Shown: piece by piece, positions 36,150-42,564 of the stretch | Numbering within the stretch: position 1 is the stretch's first letter | Layout: each line of letters begins with the position of its first letter | Assembly: GCF_020447265.1 (NCBI RefSeq) | Contig: NZ_JAJADR010000001.1 | Coordinates: forward strand, 682,001 to 746,000 | Direction of reading: 5' to 3' | Origin: Hymenobacter lucidus | GTDB lineage: Bacteria > Bacteroidota > Bacteroidia > Cytophagales > Hymenobacteraceae | Length of the DNA stretch: 64,000 nt | Translations under genes and position numbers: made by a program | The notes under the pieces: generated by a model | What the model was told of the DNA's origin: nothing | The model's input: only the letters and a program-made list of their open reading frames with translations | The model's database searches: none

Positions 36150-36314
36150 CTAGCAACAGCAACAACACTGTTTCCAACAGCACATTCGCATTCGCTGGGC
36201 TGGCAAAGCAGCGGCCCAAACGGCAGAAACACGAAAACCCATCGGCAATTCAGCCGGCGCGAAGGCGGCTGAAGCGGATGGGGCAAACAAGACGGAAGAA
36301 GGTGCGTTTTCCAT
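36150..36314 (-). CDS. Poly-cysteine leader ORF between SAM riboswitch and metY
   Basis: This 54-codon frame begins with ATG at 36314, nine bases after the riboswitch P1 helix, and ends with TAG at 36152-36150, 216 bases before metY. The body is Ala/Pro-rich; the end reads MRMCCWKQCCCCC then stop, so seven of the last ten residues are Cys, encoded by both TGT and TGC. Internal ATGs at codons 42 and 44 would give 13- or 11-residue peptides with the same end. A small stem CTGTT/AACAG (36180-36168) precedes the Cys run, and the stop overlaps a hairpin arm. Poly-Cys leaders act as cysteine-responsive attenuators in mycobacteria; I know of no such case described in Bacteroidetes. Expression is inferred. 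Confidence 0.6.
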   Translation of the reverse strand: MENAPSSVLFAPSASAAFAPAELPMGFRVSAVWAAALPAQRMRMCCWKQCCCCC

Positions 36315-36323
36315 GGTACTCGA

Positions 36324-36432
36324 CTTATAGCTCCCGCCGGACCAATGCCGGGCGGGCAGGAATTGGCACCTTTCATTGGATGAAGGTTGCCAGCGGGTCA
36401 GGGAGCCTGTTCTCTCGCCGCTTCTGTATAAA
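36324..36432 (-). promoter_or_regulatory. SAM-I (S-box) riboswitch ahead of metY
   Basis: Read on the minus strand the segment holds the S-box core in order: GAGAGAACAGGC, GACCCGCTGGCAACC, AAGGTGCCAATTCC and a GC-rich P4 stem, closed by P1 (TTTATA at 36432-36427 with TATAAG at 36329-36324). The GGCAACC and GGTGCCAATTCC pair is the hallmark of P3 and the adjoining ligand site. SAM binding normally stabilises P1 and lowers expression of methionine genes. No terminator hairpin directly follows; instead the poly-Cys ORF starts nine bases downstream, so the switch may act on its translation. Confidence 0.92.
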
Positions 36433-36482
36433 TTCTTTCAAACTGCCCCACCGTTAATGGGAGAGTACCGGATTGGTGACTG

Positions 36483-36513
36483 CAAATGTACAGCTGGAAT
36501 TGAAAAGACCAAA
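36483..36513 (-). promoter_or_regulatory. Promoter of the metY-metX-hom operon
   Basis: On the minus strand TTTG (36513-36510) is 19 bases from TACATTTG (36490-36483), an exact match to both Bacteroidetes elements with ideal spacing. The start point should fall near 36476, giving a leader of about 540 bases that contains the riboswitch and the poly-Cys ORF. Confidence 0.75.
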
Positions 36514-36553
36514 TCCAGGACAATGTTTTTTATGATTTCTGGAAAAAGGCCAA

Positions 36554-36586
36554 GAAAAAACGCCGCCCGAAGCTCGGACGGCGTTT
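36554..36586 (-). terminator. Terminator of the LysM gene
   Basis: On the minus strand ACGCCGTCCGA pairs with TCGGGCGGCGT (one mismatch) followed by T6, 26 bases past the stop at 36612. It also separates this gene from the metY promoter. Confidence 0.8.
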
Positions 36587-36611
36587 CCAACCTTTTTCTG
36601 CAAAAAAGGAC

Positions 36612-36911
36612 CTAAATAGTAGGTAACGTTAACTGCTGACCCACTTCGATATGGTCAGGATTGCTGCCGATAATGGCTTTGTTAGCTTCGTAAATCTGGT
36701 GCCACTTGGAGGCGTCACCGTAGTGGTGCTTGGCAATTTTGGAGAGCGAATCGCCACTTACCACAGTATAAGAGTCGCCTTTTGCGGCAGTAGGTTGCGC
36801 GGTGGTGGGAGCATTGTTACCAAAAAAATCGGTGCCACCGGCGGCGGGCTTCGCGGCTGGCTCTACTGGTTTTTCTTCGCCTTTATTGCTGAGGAAATCG
36901 AACAGTCCCAT
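36612..36911 (-). CDS. Small LysM-domain protein
   Basis: A 99-residue protein. The ATG at 36911 gives MGLFDFLSNKGEEKPVEPAA; the longer upstream frame has no character. A Pro/Ala linker is followed by one LysM domain (residues about 50-99: YTVVSGDSLSKIAKHHYGDA ... IIGSNPDHIEVGQQLTLP), which binds N-acetylglucosamine glycans such as peptidoglycan. There is no signal peptide and no BON domain, unlike the enterobacterial Kbp/YgaU protein whose C-terminus it resembles. Its own terminator follows. Confidence 0.85.
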   Translation of the reverse strand: MGLFDFLSNKGEEKPVEPAAKPAAGGTDFFGNNAPTTAQPTAAKGDSYTVVSGDSLSKIAKHHYGDASKWHQIYEANKAIIGSNPDHIEVGQQLTLPTI

Positions 36912-37129
36912 GATTGTGTGTCGGTTAAGGTGGGGAGTGGAAAGTACCGCATGTGCCTGATGGCCACGGTATATGGGCTTCTTACGCCTTGGCGGTAAAT
37001 AGGTTGTAGCGCCCAAAGCTCAGCCGCAATTACCTTAACTCTTTAGCCCAAGGCGCGTAAGAACCGCAGCGCTGGCCGCTATTTGGCCCATGCGCTGTTT
37101 TTGTTCTCCCTCCAAAACCCTTCTTTCCT

Positions 37130-37546
37130 ATGAAAAATCTCCCCACTTCCTTCCGTCTGCTGGCTAGCCTGATGACGCTCGTAGTCCTGTTTTTGTCTGC
37201 CTGCGGCAGCAAGGAAGGCAAAGTTGAAGGCGTCAATATGCTCTACGGCACCGAGAGCAAAGTCTGGAAAACCGACAAAGAGCTGAGCTCTGCCGGCGAC
37301 AAAGTGAAGCAAACGGATACCCAGGAAGATGAGCGTATCACGTTTTTCGCCAACGGCCAGTACAACATGGCTTCACCCGCCGGTACTGTAAACGGTAAGT
37401 ATAGCTTCGACCAGGCCGGTAAGAAAATCGCGCTGACGCCCGACGGAGCCGCCACCAGCAACAGCTTCGACGTGGTAACGCTCACCGATGATAAACTCAC
37501 CCTGAAAAGCGCCGATGGTGCCGAGCTGCGCCTCGAGAAGGAGTAA
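37130..37546 (+). CDS. Lipocalin-like small lipoprotein
   Basis: A 138-residue protein with a lipoprotein signal (MKNLPTSFRLLASLMTLVVL, lipobox LSAC near residue 25). The mature part is a run of short strands (KVWKTDKELSSAGDKVKQTD, ERITFFANGQYNMASPAGTV, NGKYSFDQAGKKIALTPDGA, DDKLTLKSADGAELRLEKE), the layout of lipocalin-like domains found widely in Bacteroidetes. The first strand with a conserved Trp fits that fold. Ligand and function are unknown. A bidirectional terminator follows. Confidence 0.75.
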   Translation: MKNLPTSFRLLASLMTLVVLFLSACGSKEGKVEGVNMLYGTESKVWKTDKELSSAGDKVKQTDTQEDERITFFANGQYNMASPAGTVNGKYSFDQAGKKIALTPDGAATSNSFDVVTLTDDKLTLKSADGAELRLEKE

Positions 37547-37567
37547 CTCTTACCCGGTTTCTCTCAT

Positions 37568-37608
37568 AAAAAAAAGCCCTTGCGCACTGAGCGCAAAGGC
37601 TTTTTTTT
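37568..37608. terminator. Bidirectional terminator between convergent genes
   Basis: A stem GCC.TTGCGC / GCGCAA.GGC flanked by A8 and T8 serves the lipoprotein gene (plus) and the flippase-like gene (minus). Confidence 0.9.
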
Positions 37609-37632
37609 ATGGGTAAAAAATACTGCCTGCAG

Positions 37633-38709
37633 CTAGTGGGAAGCTGGGGACTGGGGTTTGCTAAACACCCGGGCCACCCAGCGCGGCAGAAAGAACGCGC
37701 CCAACACCAAATAGAGGTAATACGTGACGATGCGGTAAAGTAGGACCACGAAGTTGGTCATGGTGGGGGTGCCGATAAACTTGCCGAAAAAAGTAGGGAA
37801 AGCGCCTTCGGCAATGCCCGCGCCGCCGGGCGTAATGGCTAGCAGCAGGATAACCTTGTAGGTAAGGTTGCGACCGAAAATCAGCAGAAACTCGTCCCAG
37901 CTTACGTGTACAAATGCCGCAATAATGCAGCCGATAACCAGGTAGCGGGCCGTCCAGACGAAGAACGTGGAGCCGATGGCGCGCAGCCAGTAGCCGATTC
38001 CGTTGCCGCGCAGCTGGGCCGAGGCCCACACCATTTCGTTGCCGTGCTGGTAGGCTTTGGGCCGCCAGCGCCGCAGCCCCCGGATAGAGAAGAGCCGCAC
38101 CAGCAGCCGCTTCACCGACTCAGGGTTGACGAAAATGGCATACAGCATGAGTAGCGCATACAGCGTAACGAGCACGTAGCTGACCACAAACGTTACTTTC
38201 AGCGTTGTCACCAAGCCGCCCTGCAACGCCTCGTGCGGATAGAGTGCGTCGCCAGCCAGCCATACTACCAGCGGCACCGTCACTACATAGTAGAGGTTGT
38301 CGAGCAGGGCCGTAACCATCACGTAGGCCAGCGACTTGCCCAGCGAAATGCCCTCTTTATTCAGAATGAACGACGCTACGGCCGTACCGCCCACGGCTGA
38401 GGGTAGCACGCAGGAGGCAAATTCCCAGATCATAATCACGTCCAGGCTTTGGCGCCAGCTCAGCACCCGCTCCGAAATGTGGCGGATGCGGTAGATGTAG
38501 CCCAGGTCGCGGGCTACGAGCACGGCCAGCGTGATAAGCAGCCAGTGCAGCTGGGCATTAGCCAGCGGGGCCAGGTCGCCGGGGCGGTAGCTGCGCCAGA
38601 ACATGAACCCCACCACGCTCAGGCCAATGAGAACCGGCAGCACGATGCGCGAGGGTTTGAGCTTGTCGAGCAGCTGCTGTTCCTGGTTGTTCTGCTGGGT
38701 AAGCGGCAT
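37633..38709 (-). CDS. LPG-synthase-TM/flippase-like domain membrane protein (UPF0104 type)
   Basis: A 358-residue integral membrane protein with about eight hydrophobic segments. The family signatures are IMIWEFASCVLPSAVGGTAV near residue 105 and an ending with LLLAITPGGAGIAEGAFPTF and VVLLYRIVTYYLYLVLGAFF, as in the membrane domain of lysylphosphatidylglycerol synthase and its stand-alone relatives. These are thought to move lipids across the inner membrane. The aminoacyl-transferase domain of MprF is absent. The ATG at 38709 is preferred; the longer frame crosses a promoter box. Confidence 0.82.
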   Translation of the reverse strand: MPLTQQNNQEQQLLDKLKPSRIVLPVLIGLSVVGFMFWRSYRPGDLAPLANAQLHWLLITLAVLVARDLGYIYRIRHISERVLSWRQSLDVIMIWEFASCVLPSAVGGTAVASFILNKEGISLGKSLAYVMVTALLDNLYYVVTVPLVVWLAGDALYPHEALQGGLVTTLKVTFVVSYVLVTLYALLMLYAIFVNPESVKRLLVRLFSIRGLRRWRPKAYQHGNEMVWASAQLRGNGIGYWLRAIGSTFFVWTARYLVIGCIIAAFVHVSWDEFLLIFGRNLTYKVILLLAITPGGAGIAEGAFPTFFGKFIGTPTMTNFVVLLYRIVTYYLYLVLGAFFLPRWVARVFSKPQSPASH

Positions 38710-38731
38710 GGGCGTGCGAGAGGGTGGTAGA

Positions 38732-38739
38732 CAAAAATA
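38732..38739 (-). promoter_or_regulatory. -7 box of the flippase-like gene
   Basis: It reads TATTTTTG on the minus strand (TAnnTTTG), 23 bases upstream of the ATG at 38709, with a TTG 17 bases further upstream as a weak -33. Confidence 0.45.
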
Positions 38740-38957
38740 GACATTCTTATGGCTACCAACAGCCGGGCCGCAAGGTTGGGCCACCCACCGCCCAAGTTGA
38801 TACCGGCAATTCCCCGATTGGTGTATTATTTTTTCAGGCCGGTCTGACTTTTTACACTTTTAATCAACCAATCCGACAACAACCTTACTTATAAGGATTT
38901 ACTGCCGGAGAAGTCAATTGTAGAATCGTTTAATCATCCATATTAACTGCCATTGTT

Positions 38958-39518
38958 ATGCTCAACTCCATTAAAACCTTAGCCCTGCTGGGGCTGGTAT
39001 TTGCCGCCCTGAGCTGTGAGGAAACAGCCATTCAGCCGGCTCCCGTGGCCACCCAGCCCGTTGGGGCAGCCATCAAGTACGGCGACCCTATTATCAATCC
39101 GGTGCCGGGCAATCTGCAGAGGCCCGGATTCGGTTTGGGCATGGCCTTCGGCCGCGGCTCCGACTGTCACGGTGGCGGCGTGTGTTACGTGAAGATCCGC
39201 TTGACGTTCAGCCGGATTATGGAGTTTCCGGTGGCCGGGCAGGGCACGGGCTTCTTCAGCGCTCCGGTGAACATCAACCCTGAAACCAATGTCGGTACCA
39301 TGCGCATCATCTTTACCAGTGAGCAGAAAAATATCGATACCACTGATGAGTTTGAGCTGCCCGAGGGTGGCACGGTGCTGAGCCTCGAAAAGGCCGGTAT
39401 GTTGGGTGATGAGTACGCTCAGTATACCCTCTTGCAGGGCGTCTACAAGATTATTCACGGCGACGGTACCGACCAGAACCCCTACGGCTACGTGGACGTG
39501 CCCGTACTCTGCGAGTAG
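38958..39518 (+). CDS. Lipoprotein of unknown function, copy 1 of a tandem pair
   Basis: A 186-residue protein with a lipoprotein signal (MLNSIKTLALLGLVFAALSC, lipobox ALSC). The mature region has paired Cys residues (GSDCHGGGVCYVKIRL) and a last segment LLQGVYKIIHGDGTDQNPYG with a terminal Cys. The same body, including MRIIFTSEQKNI and the last 20 residues, recurs in the next gene. No known domain is recognised. The two genes look like a recent tandem duplication and are probably co-transcribed. Confidence 0.78.
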   Translation: MLNSIKTLALLGLVFAALSCEETAIQPAPVATQPVGAAIKYGDPIINPVPGNLQRPGFGLGMAFGRGSDCHGGGVCYVKIRLTFSRIMEFPVAGQGTGFFSAPVNINPETNVGTMRIIFTSEQKNIDTTDEFELPEGGTVLSLEKAGMLGDEYAQYTLLQGVYKIIHGDGTDQNPYGYVDVPVLCE

Positions 39519-39603
39519 CTCTGAATATACATTCTGTTGATTCTATACATTCTGACTTTCTCTTATTTATCAATCCTCAATCATCTACCTAACTCTCATT
39601 ATT

Positions 39604-40164
39604 ATGCGTAATTCAGTTAAGTTTCTCGCCATGGTCGGTCTGGTATTCACGGCTATGAGCTGCGAAAACAGCCCAGTACAGCCCAACGGTTTGGCCGCTA
39701 AGCCCGTCAGCAGCAACATCAAGGATGGGCAGCCCATCATCAACCCGGTGCCCGGCACTGAATTGCGGTGGGGCATCACCTTCGAAATGCACTTTGGCCG
39801 GGGTACGGGCTGTGGCGGCCGGGGTATTTGCTCCATCAAGTTTGGCTTCGACCCCTCGAAGATTGCGCAGTATCCGGTAGCGGGCCAGGGCACGGGCTTC
39901 CTGAGCGCTCCGGTGAAAGTAGACCCCGAAACCCACATCGGCACGATGCGCATCATTTTTACCAGTGAGCAGAAAAACATCAACGAAGGCGACGATTTCG
40001 ACCTGACCGATGGGGGCACGGTTATCACGCAGGAAAAAGGCGGGTTGATAGCCGACGAATACAAGCAACTGACCCTGCTGGATGGCGTCTACAAGATCAT
40101 CCACGGCGACGGTACCGACCAGAACCCTTACGGCTACGTGGACGTGCCCGTACTCTGCGAATAA
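39604..40164 (+). CDS. Lipoprotein of unknown function, copy 2 of a tandem pair
   Basis: A 186-residue protein, the same length as the upstream copy. It has a lipobox (AMSC after MRNSVKFLAMVGLVFT), the shared INPVPG and QYPVAGQGTGFLSAPVKVDP segments and the identical ending YKIIHGDGTDQNPYGYVDVP. The signal region and the central Cys-containing stretch (FGRGTGCGGRGICSIKFGFD) have diverged more than the C-terminal half. No function can be given. Confidence 0.78.
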   Translation: MRNSVKFLAMVGLVFTAMSCENSPVQPNGLAAKPVSSNIKDGQPIINPVPGTELRWGITFEMHFGRGTGCGGRGICSIKFGFDPSKIAQYPVAGQGTGFLSAPVKVDPETHIGTMRIIFTSEQKNINEGDDFDLTDGGTVITQEKGGLIADEYKQLTLLDGVYKIIHGDGTDQNPYGYVDVPVLCE

Positions 40165-40293
40165 GCTGTTCTGCTGCTATTTTGCCCTGCCCCGTGCTGC
40201 CATTATTGGTAGCACGGGGCAGCGGCATTTCCGGCCGGAGGAGCTCTGGAATGACCACCGCCTTGGGCTACAACCGCAAGCAGTGAAAAGTCG

Positions 40294-40301
40294 TACCTTT
40301 G
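40294..40301 (+). promoter_or_regulatory. -7 box upstream of dxs
   Basis: TACCTTTG matches TAnnTTTG 94 bases before the dxs ATG. No clear -33 element was seen. Confidence 0.5.
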
Positions 40302-40395
40302 CGTGTTACAGGTAGTGAACAATCTGAATGGGTTAACCTTTAGGCTCCTCTGTCTGTTGCCTTGCTGAACCTCTCCTCCTTGCCCCTCTTCGAAG

Positions 40396-42336
40396 ATGAT
40401 TGTCGAACCCGGTGAATTGCTGGCGGCTATAAACTCGCCCGACGACCTAAAAAAGCTCAGTGAAGACCAACTGGTGCAAGTCAGCCAGGAGCTTCGACAG
40501 TTCATTATCGATTCCGTTTCCATCTACGGCGGCCATTTCGGGGCCTCGCTGGGCGTAGTGGAACTCACGGTAGCCCTGCATTACGTCTTCAACACCCCCT
40601 ACGACCAACTGGTGTGGGATGTGGGCCACCAGGCTTACGGGCATAAGATTCTGACCGGCCGGCGCGACCGGTTCCCCACAAACCGGCGCTATGGCGGCAT
40701 GTCGGGTTTCCCTAAGCGCAAGGAGAGTGAGTACGATGCTTTCGGCGTAGGCCACAGCAGCACCAGCATCGGTGCGGCCCTGGGTATGGCCGTGGCTTCC
40801 GACTACAAGGGCGAAAAGGACCGGCAGCACATTGCCGTAATCGGCGACGGAGCCATGACGGCCGGTATGGCCTTCGAGGCCCTCAACCACGCCGGGGTGG
40901 CTAACTCCAACCTGCTGGTTATCCTCAACGACAACTGCATGAGCATCGACCCCAACGTGGGCGCGCTTAAAGAATACCTGACCGACATTACCACCTCCCG
41001 CACCTACAACAAGGTGCGCGACGAGCTGTGGAACGTGCTGGGCAAACTCAGCAAGTTTGGTCCCAACCCCCAGCAGATTGCCCGCAAGGTAGAATCGGCC
41101 ATGAAGGCCACGCTCATGAAGCAGAGCAACCTGTTCGAGGCCTTGAACTTCCGCTATTTCGGCCCCGTGGATGGGCATGATGTGCAGCACTTGGCCACGA
41201 TACTGGAGGATCTGAAGCACATTCCTGGCCCCAAAATTCTGCACTGCGTAACGACCAAGGGCAAAGGCTATGCGCTGGCCGAAAAAGACCAGACGCTGTG
41301 GCACGCACCCGGTTTGTTCGACAAGATTACGGGCGAGATTCACAAGAAAACCTACGACCAGCCGCAGCCGCCCAAGTACCAGGACGTATTCGGCCACACG
41401 ATGGTGGAGCTGGCCAAGGAAAACGACAAGGTGATAGGCGTGACGCCCGCCATGCCGTCGGGCTGCTCGCTGAACATCATGATGAAGGCTATGCCCGATA
41501 GGGCCTTCGACGTGGGCATTGCCGAGCAGCACGCGGTGGTTTTCTCGGCTGGCCTCGCTACCCAGGGCCTGGTGCCGTTCTGCAACATCTACTCGTCGTT
41601 CATGCAGCGGGCCTACGACCAGGTGCTGCACGATGTGGCTCTGCAGAACCTGAACGTGGTATTCTGCCTCGACCGGGCCGGTTTTGCCGGTGCCGACGGC
41701 CCCACCCACCACGGCTGCTACGATATTGCCTTCATGCGCTGCATTCCGAACATGGTGGTATCGGCCCCCATGAACGAAGAAGAATTGCGCAACCTGATGT
41801 ATACCGCCCAGCTGCCCGATATGGGGCCGTTCAGCATCCGCTACCCGCGCGGCGAAGGTGTAATGCCCGAGTGGCGCATGCCGTTCAAGAAAATTGCCGT
41901 GGGTACCGGCCGCGTGGTGCGCGAAGGCGAGGGTGTGGCTATTCTCAGCATCGGCCACATCGGCAATTACGCCGTGAAGGCTACCGCGCAGCTGGCCGCC
42001 GAAGGCCTGAGCGTGGGCCACTTCGATATGCGCTTTGCCAAGCCCCTCGATGAGGAAATGCTGGCCGCCGCCCTGAGCAAGTACAAAGCCATTGTAACCG
42101 TGGAAGACGGCTGCCTGCAGGGCGGCTTCGGCGCGGCCATCCTGGAATTTATGGCCGACCACGGCTACTCGGTACCCATGAAGCGCCTCGGCATTCCGGA
42201 CCGTGTAGTAGAGCACGGCACCCAAGATGAACTCTACAAAGAGTGCGGCTTCGATGCCGCCGGTATTGCCGCCGCCGTGCGCGAAATGCACGGCAAAGTA
42301 GCTGCCAAGGCTACGGTGCAATCGGTGATTTTGTAG
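40396..42336 (+). CDS. dxs: 1-deoxy-D-xylulose-5-phosphate synthase
   Basis: A 646-residue TPP enzyme condensing pyruvate and glyceraldehyde-3-phosphate, the first step of the MEP isoprenoid pathway. Domain I has HYVFNTPYDQLVWDVGHQAY with the catalytic His and the TPP-binding IGDGAMTAGMAFEALNHAG to NDN motif; domain II has DVGIAEQHAVVFSAGLA with the catalytic Glu and DRAGFAGADGPTHHG; domain III ends with VEDGCLQGGFGAAILEFMAD. Length and start (MIVEPGELLAAINSPDDLKK) are normal. It is followed by a strong terminator. Confidence 0.97.
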   Translation: MIVEPGELLAAINSPDDLKKLSEDQLVQVSQELRQFIIDSVSIYGGHFGASLGVVELTVALHYVFNTPYDQLVWDVGHQAYGHKILTGRRDRFPTNRRYGGMSGFPKRKESEYDAFGVGHSSTSIGAALGMAVASDYKGEKDRQHIAVIGDGAMTAGMAFEALNHAGVANSNLLVILNDNCMSIDPNVGALKEYLTDITTSRTYNKVRDELWNVLGKLSKFGPNPQQIARKVESAMKATLMKQSNLFEALNFRYFGPVDGHDVQHLATILEDLKHIPGPKILHCVTTKGKGYALAEKDQTLWHAPGLFDKITGEIHKKTYDQPQPPKYQDVFGHTMVELAKENDKVIGVTPAMPSGCSLNIMMKAMPDRAFDVGIAEQHAVVFSAGLATQGLVPFCNIYSSFMQRAYDQVLHDVALQNLNVVFCLDRAGFAGADGPTHHGCYDIAFMRCIPNMVVSAPMNEEELRNLMYTAQLPDMGPFSIRYPRGEGVMPEWRMPFKKIAVGTGRVVREGEGVAILSIGHIGNYAVKATAQLAAEGLSVGHFDMRFAKPLDEEMLAAALSKYKAIVTVEDGCLQGGFGAAILEFMADHGYSVPMKRLGIPDRVVEHGTQDELYKECGFDAAGIAAAVREMHGKVAAKATVQSVIL

Positions 42337-42354
42337 AAAGGTTTTAGCATAGAG

Positions 42355-42388
42355 AAAGCCCCGCTGGATTCGTCCGGCGGGGCTTTTT
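42355..42388 (+). terminator. Terminator of dxs
   Basis: AAAGCCCCGC pairs with GCGGGGCTTT plus T-run, 18 bases past the stop. Confidence 0.9.
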
Positions 42389-42564
42389 GTTGTTATGGCT
42401 TTGGCCAAGTCCGAGGTAAGCCGCCACTGCCGGTAGCCGGCTTATACCAAGCAAGGGGCACTGGTAAACAGAAGCGCGAGGCAGTAGGTATCCGGGGTAA
42501 TATTTCTTTATTTAATGCTCGTACCCGGCTGTATCCAGTCATTATTCCTGCCTTATTCTATCCA

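Noticed and set aside
36134..36376. 80-codon minus-strand ORF overlapping the riboswitch
   Set aside because: It starts inside the S-box core and is in a different frame from the poly-Cys ORF; structured riboswitch RNA is not expected to be coding.
40447..42408. 653-codon minus-strand ORF
   Set aside because: It is antisense to dxs, whose every motif is present; the antisense product shows no domain.
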